From Dichotomocladium elegans (lineage: Eukaryota > Mucoromycota > Mucoromycetes > Mucorales > Lichtheimiaceae): a DNA stretch of 64,000 nucleotides. The first letter of the stretch is position 1, and every line of letters begins with the position of its first letter. The DNA lies in the NCBI GenBank assembly GCA_025716815.1, contig JAIXMN010000014.1:917399-981398 (forward strand), given 5' to 3'. This document shows positions 1 to 12,599 of this stretch, in pieces. The position numbers were made by a program, and so were the translations under genes. The notes under the pieces were generated by a model. The model made no database searches, was not told the DNA's origin, and was given only the letters and a program-made list of their open reading frames with translations.

Positions 1-2127
1 GACGTCTCCAATTGCCTCTCCGGATACGTCAAACGAAGAAACGGCAATGAACGAAAAAGAAGGCGATCTGGATATCGAAACGCGGCCGAATGAGGAAGTG
101 GCAGCGGGCCCAGAAAAACAAGAAGACCCAGAAGATGGGATTATGGCATTCCCCGATCTCCGGGAGAGAAATGTGGAAAAGAGCAAAAACGAGATTGCGT
201 TGCTACGCAACATGGGTATCCCTGACTGGCTGCTTTACCCCAAAGTCGTCACACCTTCTGACACTACTCCTGTGGATACATTTTCTGGACTCTCGGATCG
301 ACTCAAAAGGCGGTGCCTTGAACTGGGAATTTCAAGTTTTTTCGCGGGTAACAGAAAAACGAGGAGAGAAAGAGAAAGGGAGAAAACTCATTGTGCGCGA
401 ATTTAAGTTCAAATGGCCGTGATTCCTGTGTTCCTCAGACGTCAAGCTCTTTATGATACCCGAAAATCACCCGGCGATTTGTGTGTTTCTGCACCGACCG
501 GAAGCGGCAAAACCATCTCGTATGTCTTGCCCATTGTCGATATCTTGTCTAAACGCGTTGTGACGCGGTTAAGAGCGCTGGTGGTATTGCCCACCCGTGA
601 GCTGGCTGTGCAGGTTAAGGAGACTTTTGATGCATTCACGAAGGGAACAAACATAAAGGTATGTATCAGAAAAGAGGGAACCGTAAAGAGGATACATAAT
701 ACCATATTGACGCGACCTGTTCGCACTACAGGTCGGCGCCGCGATTGGTCAAAGCGCATTTACCCGTGAGCAGCATGCGCTTGTCGGGAAGCATACAGAC
801 ACGTAAGTATGTGAGCTTGACACGAGACGTATCACGCAGGAATAATAGTATTAACGCAGAGTGAGGATGTGATCAGATTTCGAGGAGGACAGAGTGAGGT
901 GGATATCCTTGTGGCGACACCAGGACGCTTGACAGAACATTTGAAGGAAACACCCAATTTTACGCTGCAACATCTGCGGTTCTTGGTGATTGACGAAGCA
1001 GATCAACTTCTGAATCAGAGATACAATGACTGGCTTAACCAGATACTGGAAGCCACCCGACCCCGCCCCTGCGCACCTGGTACTCCATTATCCTATAAAA
1101 AAGATCACCATGGGTAAATGATAATTATCAGGCCTTGTGAGTGCCTCATATCAACGAACGCAATTTTCTCTCATAGTGTCATTGAACCCGACCTTATCGC
1201 GCCCTATTTCTTAAACTCGTTCTTTGATTTGCCACGAACAGACGTGGATCTTACCAAGGCCCCTACTGTAAGTCCTCATTGGCGTAGGGGAATGCCGACG
1301 TGTGCTGATAGACACACTCATCCTCTGCTTCTGCTTTCCTCTCAAGGTTCAAAAACTTTTGTTCTCAGCTACATTGACCAAGAATCCGGCCAAGATTGCC
1401 GGACTTCATCTGACTGAACCGGAATACATTGCTGTACAAAACCAAAAGGGATCTGAGGGCGATACAGGACCGGAATATACTACGCCAGAGGGCCTCAAGG
1501 AGTTCATGATGGTGACTACGGCGGAACACAAGCCATTGGTTTTGCTCTATGTCCTGCATCAATTCAGCATCAAGTCCTGTCTTTGTTTTACACGGTCTGC
1601 TGAGTCCACCGCAAAGCTAAAAGCACTGGTGGAGGCGTTTGAAGGCGAGGAAACTCAACAGGGCGATAGGCTTGTGGTGTCTGACTATTCCAGTGATCTG
1701 CCCATCGCTCGGCGAAAAGCGCTGCTGGAAAAGTTCCAGCATGGCGAAATCAACGTGTAAGCGGTCTTGGAGGGAATAAGAGAGAGGAAGAAGAAGACAA
1801 AAGACTCATGTGGATTGGATTTGAAGCCTCATATGTTCTGACCTGATTGGTCGTGGTATCGATCTGGATAACGTGGATGTGGTCATCAACTATGACATAC
1901 CCTGGTTCATGGACAAGTATATTCATCGTGTCGGACGGACAGCTCGTGCAGGACGTGAAGGCCGGGCCTACTCGCTCGTAGAGAATCAAGAAGCGCGAGG
2001 CTTCAAGGACATGTTGCGCAAGGCAGGACATTATCAACAAATTAAGACCTTGAAGGCAGACAAGACGAAGCTGGCTGAGATGGATGAGGATTATCAGAAT
2101 GCAATGTCAAAGCTGCAAGAACAATAA
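1..2127 (+). CDS. DBP6: DEAD-box ATP-dependent RNA helicase, Dbp6/DDX51 type (5' partial)
   Basis: Predicted nucleolar helicase for early 60S ribosomal subunit assembly (family role, not shown here). The frame is open to base 2, so the start lies outside the window. Seven exons: 2-347, 408-658, 732-802, 862-1113, 1177-1267, 1347-1756, 1827-2127; every junction keeps phase and gives 573 visible residues. Motifs in order: Q-motif region ending [13 protein letters not shown], Walker [24 protein letters not shown] (VIDEADQLL), SAT (LFSATL), [10 protein letters not shown], and [11 protein letters not shown]. The [14 protein letters not shown] stretch before TPGRL and the GIxxFFxVQ entry resemble Dbp6/DDX51 more than other DEAD-box groups. 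The C-terminal tail is short. Helicase call is certain; the Dbp6 subgroup is likely. Confidence 0.88.
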
Positions 2128-2422
2128 TAAAGGAATCTATCAGTATAGGATTTGTGTTACGCGCAGGTCATCCTGAGCAAAAAGTCTGGTAGAACTGCAG
2201 CGTCCGATGACATTCCTCGATAAGGATGAAAGTAACCACGAGGTGCGCGGGGGTCCACTTGACTTTACTGGAGGGGACAATGCATATCGTCATTGGCCCC
2301 AAATATCAACCATCTAAAGATTTTAGTCTTCTCTCTATCTCTCAGTATCTCCACCCACCTGTTCTCTTACTAGCGAAACCTTTTTCTGTTACCGAACTCA
2401 CATACACTTGTCTACTACCGCG

Positions 2423-5400
2423 ATGAAGTTATCGTCATCGGGTACCGAAAGCGCATCGCGATACGGTGCTATCAATGGCGAAGAACCCATACGCCAGAAG
2501 CTAAAGAAGCGGGCCACCTTCCAATACGAGTGCGACCGCTCCGTCGAAAAAGATGACGAAGAGATCAGCACCGAAGACAATGACGAGTGTTCCGACTCTG
2601 AGAGTCCCAAAATGGCGCGGTTCGCCGAGAACCAAGATGACAGTGACAACAACATGTCCATTGACAGTCGGGGAATGACCCTGAAGGATCGACAAGAGGT
2701 TTGCCACAAGCACATGCCGCACTACCCAATTTAAATTCCCCTCCGTCTCCCCTCCAGCTTTCCCCATACTCATGATCGTCTGGCGCCTCCCACCTTTTCA
2801 TTTTGTCAATGCCTCTTTCTAGCAAATGAACAAACGGCACCCATTCGGCTTGCCCATATGGAAGCCGGCCCTTTACAAAAAGTCGCGATCAGTCGTGAGG
2901 AAGGCGAACAAGGCACTCCATTCATACCCATCATCGTCTCCAGAACTTTTTCTGAACCCAGGCAATGCTCTATGGCTGCTCGTCTTTGGGTGGTGGCTGG
3001 CTCTTATAATGATAACTATCTCCATTGCCCTTATTCTTGTACCACCTGATGGTTATGCATACAGCCGTGTCACGCGTGAACTTGCATATTATCTCTTTTG
3101 GCCCTTTGGGCGGTATGTCGAATGTCATGGAGAGCCTTCTATCCTTTCTTCATCATCCGGCAGCAACAAGACGGCGGTGAGAAGCGATACGGGTTCGATC
3201 TACGATGACGGCGAGACCGAGGATGAGGAAGCAGGAGTTCTTGGCGGTAGCAGCAGTAGTACCCACACCAGCACAGGCGCCAAAACCAAAAGACGAAAAG
3301 AGTTTACACGTTCCATCCTCCAAGTGCTCAAGACAGGACCAGCAGGATGCACCTATTACGTTTTGTATTTCACTGTCATCAGTAAGCCCTGAACCTACTA
3401 ACGTGACGGAGAATGGCCTTCGGTTTTGATTTATTCTGACATGTAGCTCCTGTCATGTTCACGGTCTCAGCAATCTGCTGGATGTGTGTGATCACGATAC
3501 CCATGTCCAAGCTAAATTTCTTGTTGCTACGGCATCTCCGACGCTATCCTCTGAGTCTTCGCTTCAAATCAAACCCATCGGGCCAGACAGAGCGCCCGGC
3601 TAGAATTTTGCTATGCACCTATCAAGCCATTGGATTTCAGTATTACAAGTATACCTATGACGGAATCAACATCCTGTTCATCAACCTTATACCCCTCGTC
3701 TTCTTTGTCATTCTTGACGAGTTCCTGCTCAAGCAACGCTTTCCCGACAGTGTTATAGCTGCACCTGCCACAGTCTTTGCCCTCTCACTCGCGTCGGTAA
3801 TACCATTATCCTATTTTATCGGAATGGGCATCAGCTCCGTTTCAGCTCAGTCCAGGATGGGTATTGGTGCCTTCCTCAACGCCTCATTCGGCAGGTAAGA
3901 CGAGTCTTTTGAACTAGTGCTACCGACCGTGACGTAATTGAGTGCTACAGCGTTTTTCCTTCTTTGTAGCATCATCGAGATCATCTTGTATGCCGTCGCA
4001 CTTATGAACGGCAAAAGCACCTTAGTTGAGGGAGCATTAATAGGATCGCTTATGGCCGGTGTCTTGTTGCTACCTGGTTGCTCGATGGTGAGCGGTAGTG
4101 TCAGACGGAAGGAGCAGAAGTTCAATGCAAAGAGTGCAGGTGAGATTTACACTCCACACACCTCACCCACAGACAGACACACACGGTTCAGACCTATATA
4201 CATTGGATGTTGATACGCAGCATGTAGAGGTCACATCTACGATGCTAATTATGGCTATCATCGGCGCCCTGACGCCAACACTCTTCTACCAATTGTTCGG
4301 ATCGGTAAGAGACTGCAAAGCATTCTAAGATGGCTCCCTCTAATTATCAGCAAATAGTTTGAGCTTCGATGCAATGGTTGCTCTGACATGGTTAAGGGAG
4401 ATTCTATCACGTGTTCTCGGTGTCACTATGATCAGATGAATCCCATCAACGACCCTGTTTATCAAAACAACGTGAAACCACTCATGTACTTTTGTGCCGC
4501 GATCCTGCCGTCTGTATGTATGCCGCTTAACCCCCCGCCCAGCGCTTCTCGTGTCTGTGCTAATCTATACCTTCCAAGGCCTACGTGATCGGGATTGTCT
4601 TCAGTCTTCGAACACACGTAGATATGGTTTGGAAGAAACCGATTCAACATGGCTCTGAACAGGCCCTATCGTACTATCAGAAACTCATGCCGGGTCATAT
4701 CATATCCCAACTCATCCATTCTCACCACCTAAATATGAATTTCTCCGCCCATGACAGCCAGGCGCTTAAGGGATCAGTAAAAGGTAAGTCACATGTCTCG
4801 TACTCGGACCTTCATAAAGAAAGGAGAAGTTGATACATCAACAGCTGTGTGTGACCCATGTTCAGGCCCAGAATCTGTCGCGCCCGCGCCTATGCCTGCT
4901 GGAGATCCATTGACATATGGCTATTCACGATATCCCAAAGATGATCCGAGCAGACGTGACGGCCAAGTCAGTCCTACAGCGATCGTCCGTCAGTCGCTGG
5001 GGGCAGCGTACGTGCGCGTCAATGATCCGAACGAAGACGATGAGGATGAGGACGAGGGCGTCGGGCATGACTCCCCCAACTGGAGCAAGGCCAAGAGTTT
5101 CACTGTTCTCTTTGGATGCACTCTTCTATATTCGATCATTGCTGAGGTTTTGGTGGACACGGTGGACGAGGCGATGGGAAGTTTGCCTATGGATGAGAAA
5201 TTCCTGGGCCTAACACTCTTTGCGTTGGTAAAAGAAAAGAAGAGACTCTGTTTGCTCAGCCAAATAACCTAAAAATGCATCCTGCCGTTCACAGGTTCCA
5301 AACATTACTGAATTCATGAACGCTATGTCTTTTGCAATGTACGGAAACATTGTCCTCAGCATGGAGATCGGTTCAGCATATGCTCTTCAGGTCTGCCTAC

Positions 5401-5759
5401 TTCAGATTCCTGCCATGGTTGCCTTCTCATTCTGGTATAACTGCGGAAAGGACGAGGTGTCTCGCTACAGTTTCAGGTACGCAACAAGGCTTAGCCCATG
5501 TTTATCATCGAAGATAGCATGTAACAAAATATATTATATTGTTTACATTAGTCTTGTTTTCCCCCGATGGGATGTCATATGCGTCATTTTCTCGGTTTTC
5601 TTATTAACCTACACATACCAAGAGGGTCGATCCAACTATTTTAAAGGCTCCATCTTAATTTTGAGTTATTGCGTCTTGATGGCTGGCTTCTATTTCACGC
5701 CTCCATATACCGAAAAGGGGACGCTCATTGGAGTTAATCAGAACAAGTCTGTGCGCTAG
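2423..5759 (+). CDS. VNX1: Vacuolar monovalent cation/H+ antiporter, VNX1-like (CAX superfamily)
   Basis: Predicted Na+/K+-H+ exchanger of the vacuolar membrane. Ten exons: 2423-2698, 2823-3381, 3447-3894, 3970-4139, 4228-4304, 4358-4513, 4579-4783, 4866-5227, 5295-5476, 5552-5759; all phases agree and give about 880 aa. After an acidic, Ser-rich N-terminus there is a YccF-like membrane module (NALWLLVFGWWLAL, YLFWPFGRYVE). Two Na/Ca-exchanger halves follow, with the CAX signatures GAFLNASFGSIIEIILYA and LVPNITEFMNAMSFAMYGN joined to LSMEIGSAYALQ. YccF plus a long hydrophilic insert is typical of Vnx1 rather than Vcx1. A CNGC...CSRC pair of cysteines (about 4373-4420) looks like a small metal-binding loop. 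The ATG at 2423 is the first in frame. Ion specificity cannot be read from sequence. Confidence 0.87.
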
Positions 5760-6310
5760 CGATATAGTGTGTCTCTCTCTCTTTCTCTCCGTGTGTGGTC
5801 TTATTTCTAATGTACAGTCCACTTTATCAGCACATGATAATAACCTCTTGACCATCAGATTAGTATTAGAAAGACGATGCTCTAACAGAGTAAGCTACTC
5901 ATTAAGGACTTGCAGCGTAGATGTACATCATGGTACGGTAGTTTTAGTATGGGAGCTGTGGAAGGGTGTACTCGGCCAAGTATAGCCAAGTGTTTTTGTT
6001 GTTGTTTTGGCAGGTCTAATAAGGTGATCATGCCAATGCATTGATACTATCTCCCCCTTTAAAGACAAGTATGGCAGCTATCTGCTTTTTGAAGGCTATA
6101 GGTATCTCTCAAGATACCCACATTATAGGAATGAGCGGGAAGGGTATATACCAGATATATACATTTTCGTGTTGATGAGCTTGGGGTCAGGTCAGGTGCG
6201 GGTTAGGATATCTACGGGTTACATTGTCTGGAGCCTAAGCCGAAGCTATAGCCGAGCTTAGAGCATTGTTGTTATCTGCGCTTTGTAAAATTTGCTGTGT
6301 ATGCAAGAAA
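5760..6310. other. Intergenic, convergent genes
   Basis: About 550 bp between the 3' ends of the antiporter (+) and the LEA-like gene (-). It holds a short CT-rich tract near 5770-5790 and no ORF, RNA gene or repeat that I recognise. Confidence 0.5.
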
Positions 6311-7322
6311 TTAGCAACGGGCTTTGGTTGGGTTAGGTTCCACACTTACAGACACAGGGCAGTCGAAATTGGCACTGTTCGAGATGGTGAAGGAAATGGG
6401 TATACCCGCGATTCGGATGGTAGGAATAACATCATAATCGACTGTCACTTTTTGCTGGGCAGATCCCGTAAGGCCGCATTTGTTGAACAGGTCGAATACG
6501 ATGGCCTGACCGGCCGCACTGGAGCCGTCCATGCTCAAGCCGAAAGGAAACTTGATCTCGGTCAGGCCCTTGCTTCTGATATGAACATCATCCAGTTCGC
6601 CTCCACCAATCTGCACATCACGGTGACCGGGATAGAATGCCTGATCGGATAAGACCGCCAACAACAACAAAGTCCGGGTCATGTCAGCAGGGCCAGTCGT
6701 ACTGCGCCTCTTCCCCCCACCAACCACACAATGCTCTTTGACCCAAAATCTACCATACCTTGGCTTCGATCTTTTCAAATGTAACCGATTCCACATTTGG
6801 GTTGTCGACCGCGATATTGAGTGTAAAATTCATGTTGATGGTGGATCCTACCCGGCTGACGGTCGGTTCGCCGTCCAGGCCGGTCATACTGACTGTCGGT
6901 TTCTTAAAGAGAGCCACCAGCACGCCCACCGCAATCAGCAAACCGAGGACGAGGAGACCAAGAATGCAACAGAAGTATCGAGCCCAGCGAGGATAGCATG
7001 TGCAGCATCCGCAACAGACCTTATCCATACACGAGCGGCGTTTCCGCCGCTCAAGCGGAATCATCATGTCCTCGTCGTCCGAGTCGTAGTGACCCGTGAG
7101 CTTAACGTCCGACATACTAGCCCGCTGTCGAGAGCCATGCCAGCCCATGGCCCGCTCAGTTTCGGTGATATCCTCAAGGGACTGACGGTTGTAATCAAAG
7201 GGGCTGGGTGGGTACGGCGACTGTTGGTGAGAAATCATGGGTGGCGGTGTTGAGTGGTGCGGTGGCAGGGGTGGTGGGGACGCTTTGTATTCCTGGTCTG
7301 TACTGAAGCGGTTTGATGCCAT
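6311..7322 (-). CDS. Single-pass membrane protein with LEA-2-like extracytoplasmic domain
   Basis: Two exons on the minus strand (7322-6759 and 6640-6311), joined in phase 0 and giving 297 aa. Residues 1-100 are hydrophilic and Pro/Ser/Gln-rich with an acidic SDDED patch, then comes a cysteine cluster (KVCCGCCTCY) next to one hydrophobic helix at about 114-139. The rest is a beta-rich domain starting GSTINMNFTLNIAVDNPN, which matches the LEA-2/NDR1-like pattern of type II membrane proteins. The cytosolic cysteines beside the helix are plausible palmitoylation sites (inference). A GTAAGTG sits shortly before the stop, so a further 3' exon replacing the last residues is possible. The molecular function is unknown. 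Confidence 0.65.
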
Positions 7323-7717
7323 GTTGACACGCCAAAGGGAGGATAGAAAGAACAAGAAGAACGGAAAAACAAACGCCCCTCTCACTTTTTTTTTTATCAA
7401 CTCTCCCGTAACCCCCCCCCCATCTGACTTGGTTTAGTTGACCGCTTCCGGGTCCCGAAGGTTTTTTTTGGGGGGGAAAAGGAAGAAGAAGAGGGGCGCA
7501 GACGGGCTGTTGTGCCGGGTAGTGTGGATTGCGGCTGGTAGCAGGGTTTTTTTTTTTTGTTGCTTAGCCGCCTAGAACAAAAATAGATTGTGACTAAAAT
7601 AGAAAATGGTTTGTTTGTTTCGCTTCTGGGCACGGACTCCGATCTTTGGGGGGGGTTGTATTGTGTCGGCCTCGCTCGAAATTTTACGTTGCATTGTTTT
7701 CCCATCCTATCTTTCGC
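7323..7717. other. Divergent promoter region with homopolymer runs
   Basis: About 400 bp between two divergent starts (7322 minus, 7718 plus). It is rich in G and T runs (7461-7478, 7546-7558) and CT/GA tracts. ORFs across it on the minus strand are low-complexity and not convincing. Confidence 0.45.
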
Positions 7718-8290
7718 ATGACGCTCACATCCTTGAATTTCATGTCCATCGGTAATCAGAAGCCCACCGCTCGCAACATACACACACACATATATATATA
7801 TGCAAACTCACCCCATTCTACTATATAGTAATCGGTGGAGCATTCCTCTACATCACCAATATTCTGATGCACTATGGTATCGTCGGCGAGCAATGGAGCA
7901 GCGCAATGAATGCTGACAAAGGCGAGCCTACGTGGTGGCGAAAGCATTCCGAGCGACGTCCGAGAACATGCGACCAACTGATCGAGTTTGGCATCTATGC
8001 AGTCCAGGTAAAATACCGTGTTTTGGCACATTACGTCCAAGCGGCTAAAAAGAAAAGGACAGACGTTCTTTGTGATGGGGATGATGAACCTCGCCGAGGT
8101 CGAGTCATACGCCCATGCTTTCCAAATGGGTATTTTCTTCTTCATTGCCCATGTCATACCAGATGTGTACCGCTCGCACGTCTGGGAAGCTCGACCATGC
8201 GATCTCTTGGCCATCAAGCTCCTCCATGGATTCCTGAACACCGTTGGTCTGACGGTATTACTTCAGCACTTTGGATCCACCATCATCTAA
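7718..8290 (+). CDS. Small multipass membrane protein, DUF1761-like
   Basis: Three exons: 7718-7751, 7829-8007, 8063-8290, all in phase, giving 146 aa. Four hydrophobic stretches are visible. Helix 1 leads into ILMHYGIVGEQW, and the last two helices flank HVWEARPCDLL. This layout (small residue-rich first helix, 'GxxW', then 'WExR' between the last helices) is like bacterial and fungal DUF1761 proteins. An alternative start is the ATG at 7742, eight codons downstream. The first intron contains an (AC)n(AT)n repeat (7779-7801). No function is known; the family assignment comes from memory of the pattern and is moderate. Confidence 0.55.
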
Positions 8291-8534
8291 ACCTCCCCAT
8301 CCCATTATCATATCTTGAATAAATCATCCGAAACAGAAAATGGGCACACACACACACACACACGCCCGATATGTATATTTCATGTCAAAACAATACTGAA
8401 TATTCATTGTTCAAACAAACACGATCTAGCTATTACGAAAATAGTACTGTACAATGTGTGTATGCGTAAGGGTGTAGGAAGTTGAGGAGCGGGGAACGTG
8501 AGAAATAGAACTATTACATACATCATTTTTTGTG

Positions 8535-9666
8535 TTAAAAGCGGATAACAAGGATGCTGACGTTATCCGTGCTAAAGTTCGCAAGAGCGTAATCTAACAG
8601 TTTCTGGCTGGCCTCTTGAGGATCCTGGATACCCTTGACCATATCCACTGCATCCTGATCTTCGCACACATCCCAGAGCTATGAAGAAGGGCGAAACGGA
8701 TGTGTGTGTGAGCGGCATCCATTTCCCTTGCTTAACATCCCCCCCCCTCTTCTGGACTTACTCCATCGCATGCAAGAATCATGAAATCATCGTCGGGTGA
8801 TAAACATGTTTCAGTTGTGTATGGATTACCAACAACAAACTCCTTCATCACGCAATCGCCTAGCGATCGCGTCACTGCCAGAACGCCATTCACACGATTG
8901 TTCATGATAAAACCTCCAAGATCCATGATGCGTTTTGCCTCCTGCCGGTCAGAACCCTTGTGATCATATGAAAGACGCACCGCTTTGCCTTGGCGGCTAA
9001 CAGACGAAAAAAAAAGGGGATTAGCGCCTCCTTTCTGTCAGTTCATCCACACACATACACACAAAGAGAATGACACAAGAACAGGCGTTCTCTTCTCACT
9101 TACCAAAGAACGGCGCGTGCATCACCCACATTGCCGGTATATAAGATACGCTAAATTAATCATCGTTCCGTTAGGAGAATGTAACGATGGCAAAATCGAA
9201 TTATGACAAACAACACAACATACCTCGTTCCCCTTGACCTGCGCAAACGCAACGGCCGCTGTGCAGCCTGACGACTTGCCTGGACCCTCATTAACCCGCC
9301 GATCCGCTTCAAGGAATGCCAAATTCAAGATCTCCGGAACTGCCTTGTCTTTGTGTTGCTCTAGACATTCTGCTAGCACCTATGACATGGGGTGAGAACT
9401 CATATTCTCTCCTTCACCCTTTCCACCCTCTCAATGTGGGATGAAACATTGCTTGCCTCATGGAAATGAAGACCACACCATTCAGCTGTGGCTTTTCCGG
9501 CGTGTCCGTCAAAGATGGCAAAGAATCCTTGCCTTGGGACAGACAAAAAATTAGTTACGTAGCAGTGGGCGTCTTCCATTGTGCGGCGACATCGGCGATT
9601 TCTATCCTCTGAGATGCCAATGGCAAAACCGGGAGCGATGATGGCTTTTTTGTTTTCGTTTGACAT
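8535..9666 (-). CDS. PTC1: PP2C-type Ser/Thr protein phosphatase, Ptc1-like
   Basis: Metal-dependent protein phosphatase, 263 aa. Five exons on the minus strand: 9666-9457, 9379-9224, 9150-9104, 8996-8762, 8678-8535. PP2C motifs in order: [27 protein letters not shown] (metal-binding D/G), [38 protein letters not shown]. Acidic metal ligands in motifs 1, 2, 8 and 11 are all present. The size is close to yeast Ptc1 (about 280 aa), which acts in the HOG and cell-wall pathways; that role is inferred. Intron 1 (9456-9380) begins GC (gcaagc), a GC-AG intron, and the join restores the HFHEVLAECL reading. Further downstream, 8350-8365 is a short (CA)n repeat beyond the stop. Confidence 0.9.
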
Positions 9667-10681
9667 TATAGCAGATAATAATACAAGTAGCGATGAGAAA
9701 AACGCAGAGCGAGATAGAGAAGAGTGAAGGGGAAAGGGGGACGAGAGGATTGGGGGGTGGGCGTTAAATTTCTTGAGGGAGACCGGGTTACACTCGGACG
9801 CGGGGGAGAGGGGAAAGGGCTATTGGAGTTTTCTCAGCTATTCAGCAAAATGATTTTGCATTGTGCCTTGCCATCATTGCTGCCAGCCGCCGCTGGCTAC
9901 GTCGTCGTTATCATGACATCAAGAGAGGCATCAAAATCACCGCACGCTTCAGAACGCATCACTGTCAGCAGCGAGGGCAGTGTTTCTTTGTGCTTCAATG
10001 ATATGCTTTATGAATAGGAACATTGCCAGCTACTATGCCCGCACCCCACAAAACAAAGGCTTTCCTCCATGGATGGCGATTGACGCGAGTTCCAACGCAG
10101 GAAGTTCTTCACTGTGTAATACTGTACTGGGCTTGGGATGGTACTTCGCTCATAAGTGACATATGCTGGCTATTGATCCAAGTCATATGCTGCTCAACTT
10201 GTTGCTCGATAAAGACAGAGACTACGGGCGGGATTTTCTCGCTGGCAACCTGTTGGCAGGGGAAGGGAACTAAACACTCTATGTGCTAAGAAAATCGCAG
10301 TATGAGGACTCATGATTTCTCTGTTAATAATAAGCCCATTGGAATGCTTAGCAGAAGGTCGATCACCAAAAATGGCAGGAGGAGTGTTATCATTTGTCTA
10401 GTAGCTTCTGTTTTGAAAAGATGCTCAGGCTGGTCGCCAGCAGCATCAGTAGAAGCGTTGTTTTTTTGATCCTCGACCCACCCAGCATACCTCTTGCGCC
10501 TTATTTACGTAATCTCAGCAAACTCTTCTCTACGTTGCACAGAACCATTATTAGACATGGACAAGGAAATGCATAAATAGTTAATGAATTTATGAGCTAT
10601 CAGCATAAATATAAGTTGTCTGAGGTGCTCTTTCCTTTTTATTCCAACTCAATACTTGCCAAACCCACTACTAGATCGATA
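9667..10681. other. Intergenic, no gene recognised
   Basis: About 1 kb between the PP2C start and the Fanzor relic. It has GA-rich sequence near 9700-9830, which is likely the PP2C promoter. Several short ORFs show no family resemblance. Confidence 0.45.
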
Positions 10682-12530
10682 ATGGCCGAAGGCAAGGACC
10701 GCGTTGTCAATACCTCTTTGAAATCTGTTGGGTGGAAGCAGGAGTACCAGGAGAACCTGGAAAAGCTAGTACCGACTACCCAGTTTCTTACCACTCACAC
10801 ATACCAGTTGTCGCGCTGGATCCTCCTCCACAAGCTGGACCACAACCGCGACTTTGATTCCAGCGAGCTCCTCGGCCGAGCATTCTTTTATAAAGTATTC
10901 CTCAGTCTAGCCGGGAGAAAGGTCATGCGCGAGAAAGTTAAACCGTCGACCAAGGCCATTAGGACGCTCATACAGAGACACCTTGAAGATTACACGAAAT
11001 CTGCCGACATTGAGCCTGGGCAACACCGCAACATATCCCAGGTAGCGGCCTATGTCAGCACTGACATCATGACAGCCTACAAAGTAATGTTCAGCTGCAA
11101 TTTGGCGAGTGTTTCCGATGCGCTATCGACCCTCTGTTGAACGTATGCCAGCGGGAGGAAGCGACGCAGAAACCCTAATTTGAATAGCCTCCAGTCGGAA
11201 GCCCAGCACATCCTCGCTGAGTTATCATTGATCCTCCAAGCATACGGCGATACTGATGCGTTCGCAGAAGATGATATCTACTATGACATCAAGAATTCTT
11301 AGAGGCAAGAGGGGCAAAGTCAATCCAGTGCTTCCCTCTCCAAACTTCCTGGGTGCCGTCCCATAGGCACATCTACACGCGAATCCTCGGCCAGCATATA
11401 TCAAGGCATGCATCCACAAAAGCACCATCGATCGAAAGGGCATGGGGGAAGGTACCTGACCTCAAGTCCAAGCCATTCAAGGATAGGCATGGTAGAAGGC
11501 TCTTAGAAACGGTACAAACGGATGGAGTATCTATATCAATCATACTCAAGACTCTTGACGCAAAGAGGAACCTTAGTCGCAAGCAAAATCGGGCTAATGA
11601 CGATAGTACGAGGAGCAAGGACACTCGGAGGAGGCAGAGCAAGCTCGATCACTCTGCAGACTCTTCCTACATTCACGCCATCCCACAAGACGAGTCCAAA
11701 GACACCGAGGGAAAATGTCTTCTCATTGACTCGGGAGATCGATGTTCTTTATGGGATGAATGAGTTGAGCATGCCCGAGCTCCCCAAAATGCACCGGTAT
11801 ACGCGCAACCAGCGGGCCCGAAAAACAAGGGTGGCGCGCTTTCGGCAGATACGTGATATCGCCAAGGATCGTTATGATGACGAAAACACTATCCGGGGAG
11901 GCAGAGGCTAGACTTGCACAGATATCCCACAGCACCGTCAATGCCACCAGGTAAAAGCTCTTCGTCGAGACCCGAGGAATGGAATGGTCACTTCTCAGCA
12001 ACTTTTATAGCAGTACCACCATTACCCATACGGTATCAACGCACGCCGTGCACAGAAAGTATGGGCCGACAAGGAGCGACTGGGGGAAGCGTCGAGCTCG
12101 AAAAATGCATCCATATACTACTGATCATGAGGCGCACAACTACCCGCTCCATCGGAAATTGCGTCTCTCTGCTTATATCCACCAGAGACAGGCCGATGCT
12201 AGATGAGTGCGGACGATACGACACAGATTCGGAAGGGACACCATACTTGTCAGGGGAAATTGGGCTGCACCCATGGCCCGTTAGCATGAGCCTATACCTG
12301 CGGCAAGGATTGGCGGGAAATGTTCAAGAGACACGCGTTCAGGGTTTATTTGATTGACGAGTACAGCACCTCCGTGACCTGTCCCGAATGCTCCAGCCGC
12401 CCGGACTCCTTCAAGCGTGTCCCCCCAATCGGCGACCATGGCAGCAAGCAAAGCGTCCTGAAATTAAATGCCATGGGCTTCTAAGGTGTACAAACCTAAA
12501 TTGTTTGAAGTCCATGGAAGAGGTTACGGG
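10682..12530 (+). pseudogene. Degenerate Fanzor (eukaryotic TnpB-like nuclease), copy 1
   Basis: Broken relative of the intact Fanzor at 52,970. The N-terminal part (10682-11140) is readable and aligns with the intact copy (DRVVNTSLKSVGWKQEYQ against GRIIGVKSSIRGISWRQQY). It then breaks into shifted frames: DDIYYDIKN near 11265-11300, TDGVSISIILKT near 11520-11555, a degraded RuvC-I (LLIDSGDR, the Asp kept but the PGRRD context lost) near 11722, and LIDEYSTSVTCPECSS near 12352-12400. The last recognisable piece, GLLRCTNLNC (about 12475-12510), is continuous DNA with no intron, although the other two copies have an intron inside that Arg codon. The C-terminal RuvC-III part was not found. Clearly inactive. 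Confidence 0.8.
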
Positions 12531-12554
12531 ATTGTTTCGGCCGTGGTCGTGGCG

Positions 12555-12560
12555 TATACG

Positions 12561-12596
<36 letters not shown>
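12555..12596. repeat. (TA)n(TG)n microsatellite
   Basis: An alternating TA run passes directly into a TG run just after the dead Fanzor. Simple sequence repeat. Confidence 0.9.
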
Positions 12597-12599
12597 GCC

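Noticed and set aside
6266..7253. Plus-strand ORFs of 128 and 190 codons
   Set aside because: Antisense shadows of the two-exon LEA-like gene on the minus strand.
7397..7789. 130-codon minus-strand ORF upstream of the LEA-like gene
   Set aside because: Low-complexity composition from homopolymer runs in a promoter region; no motif.
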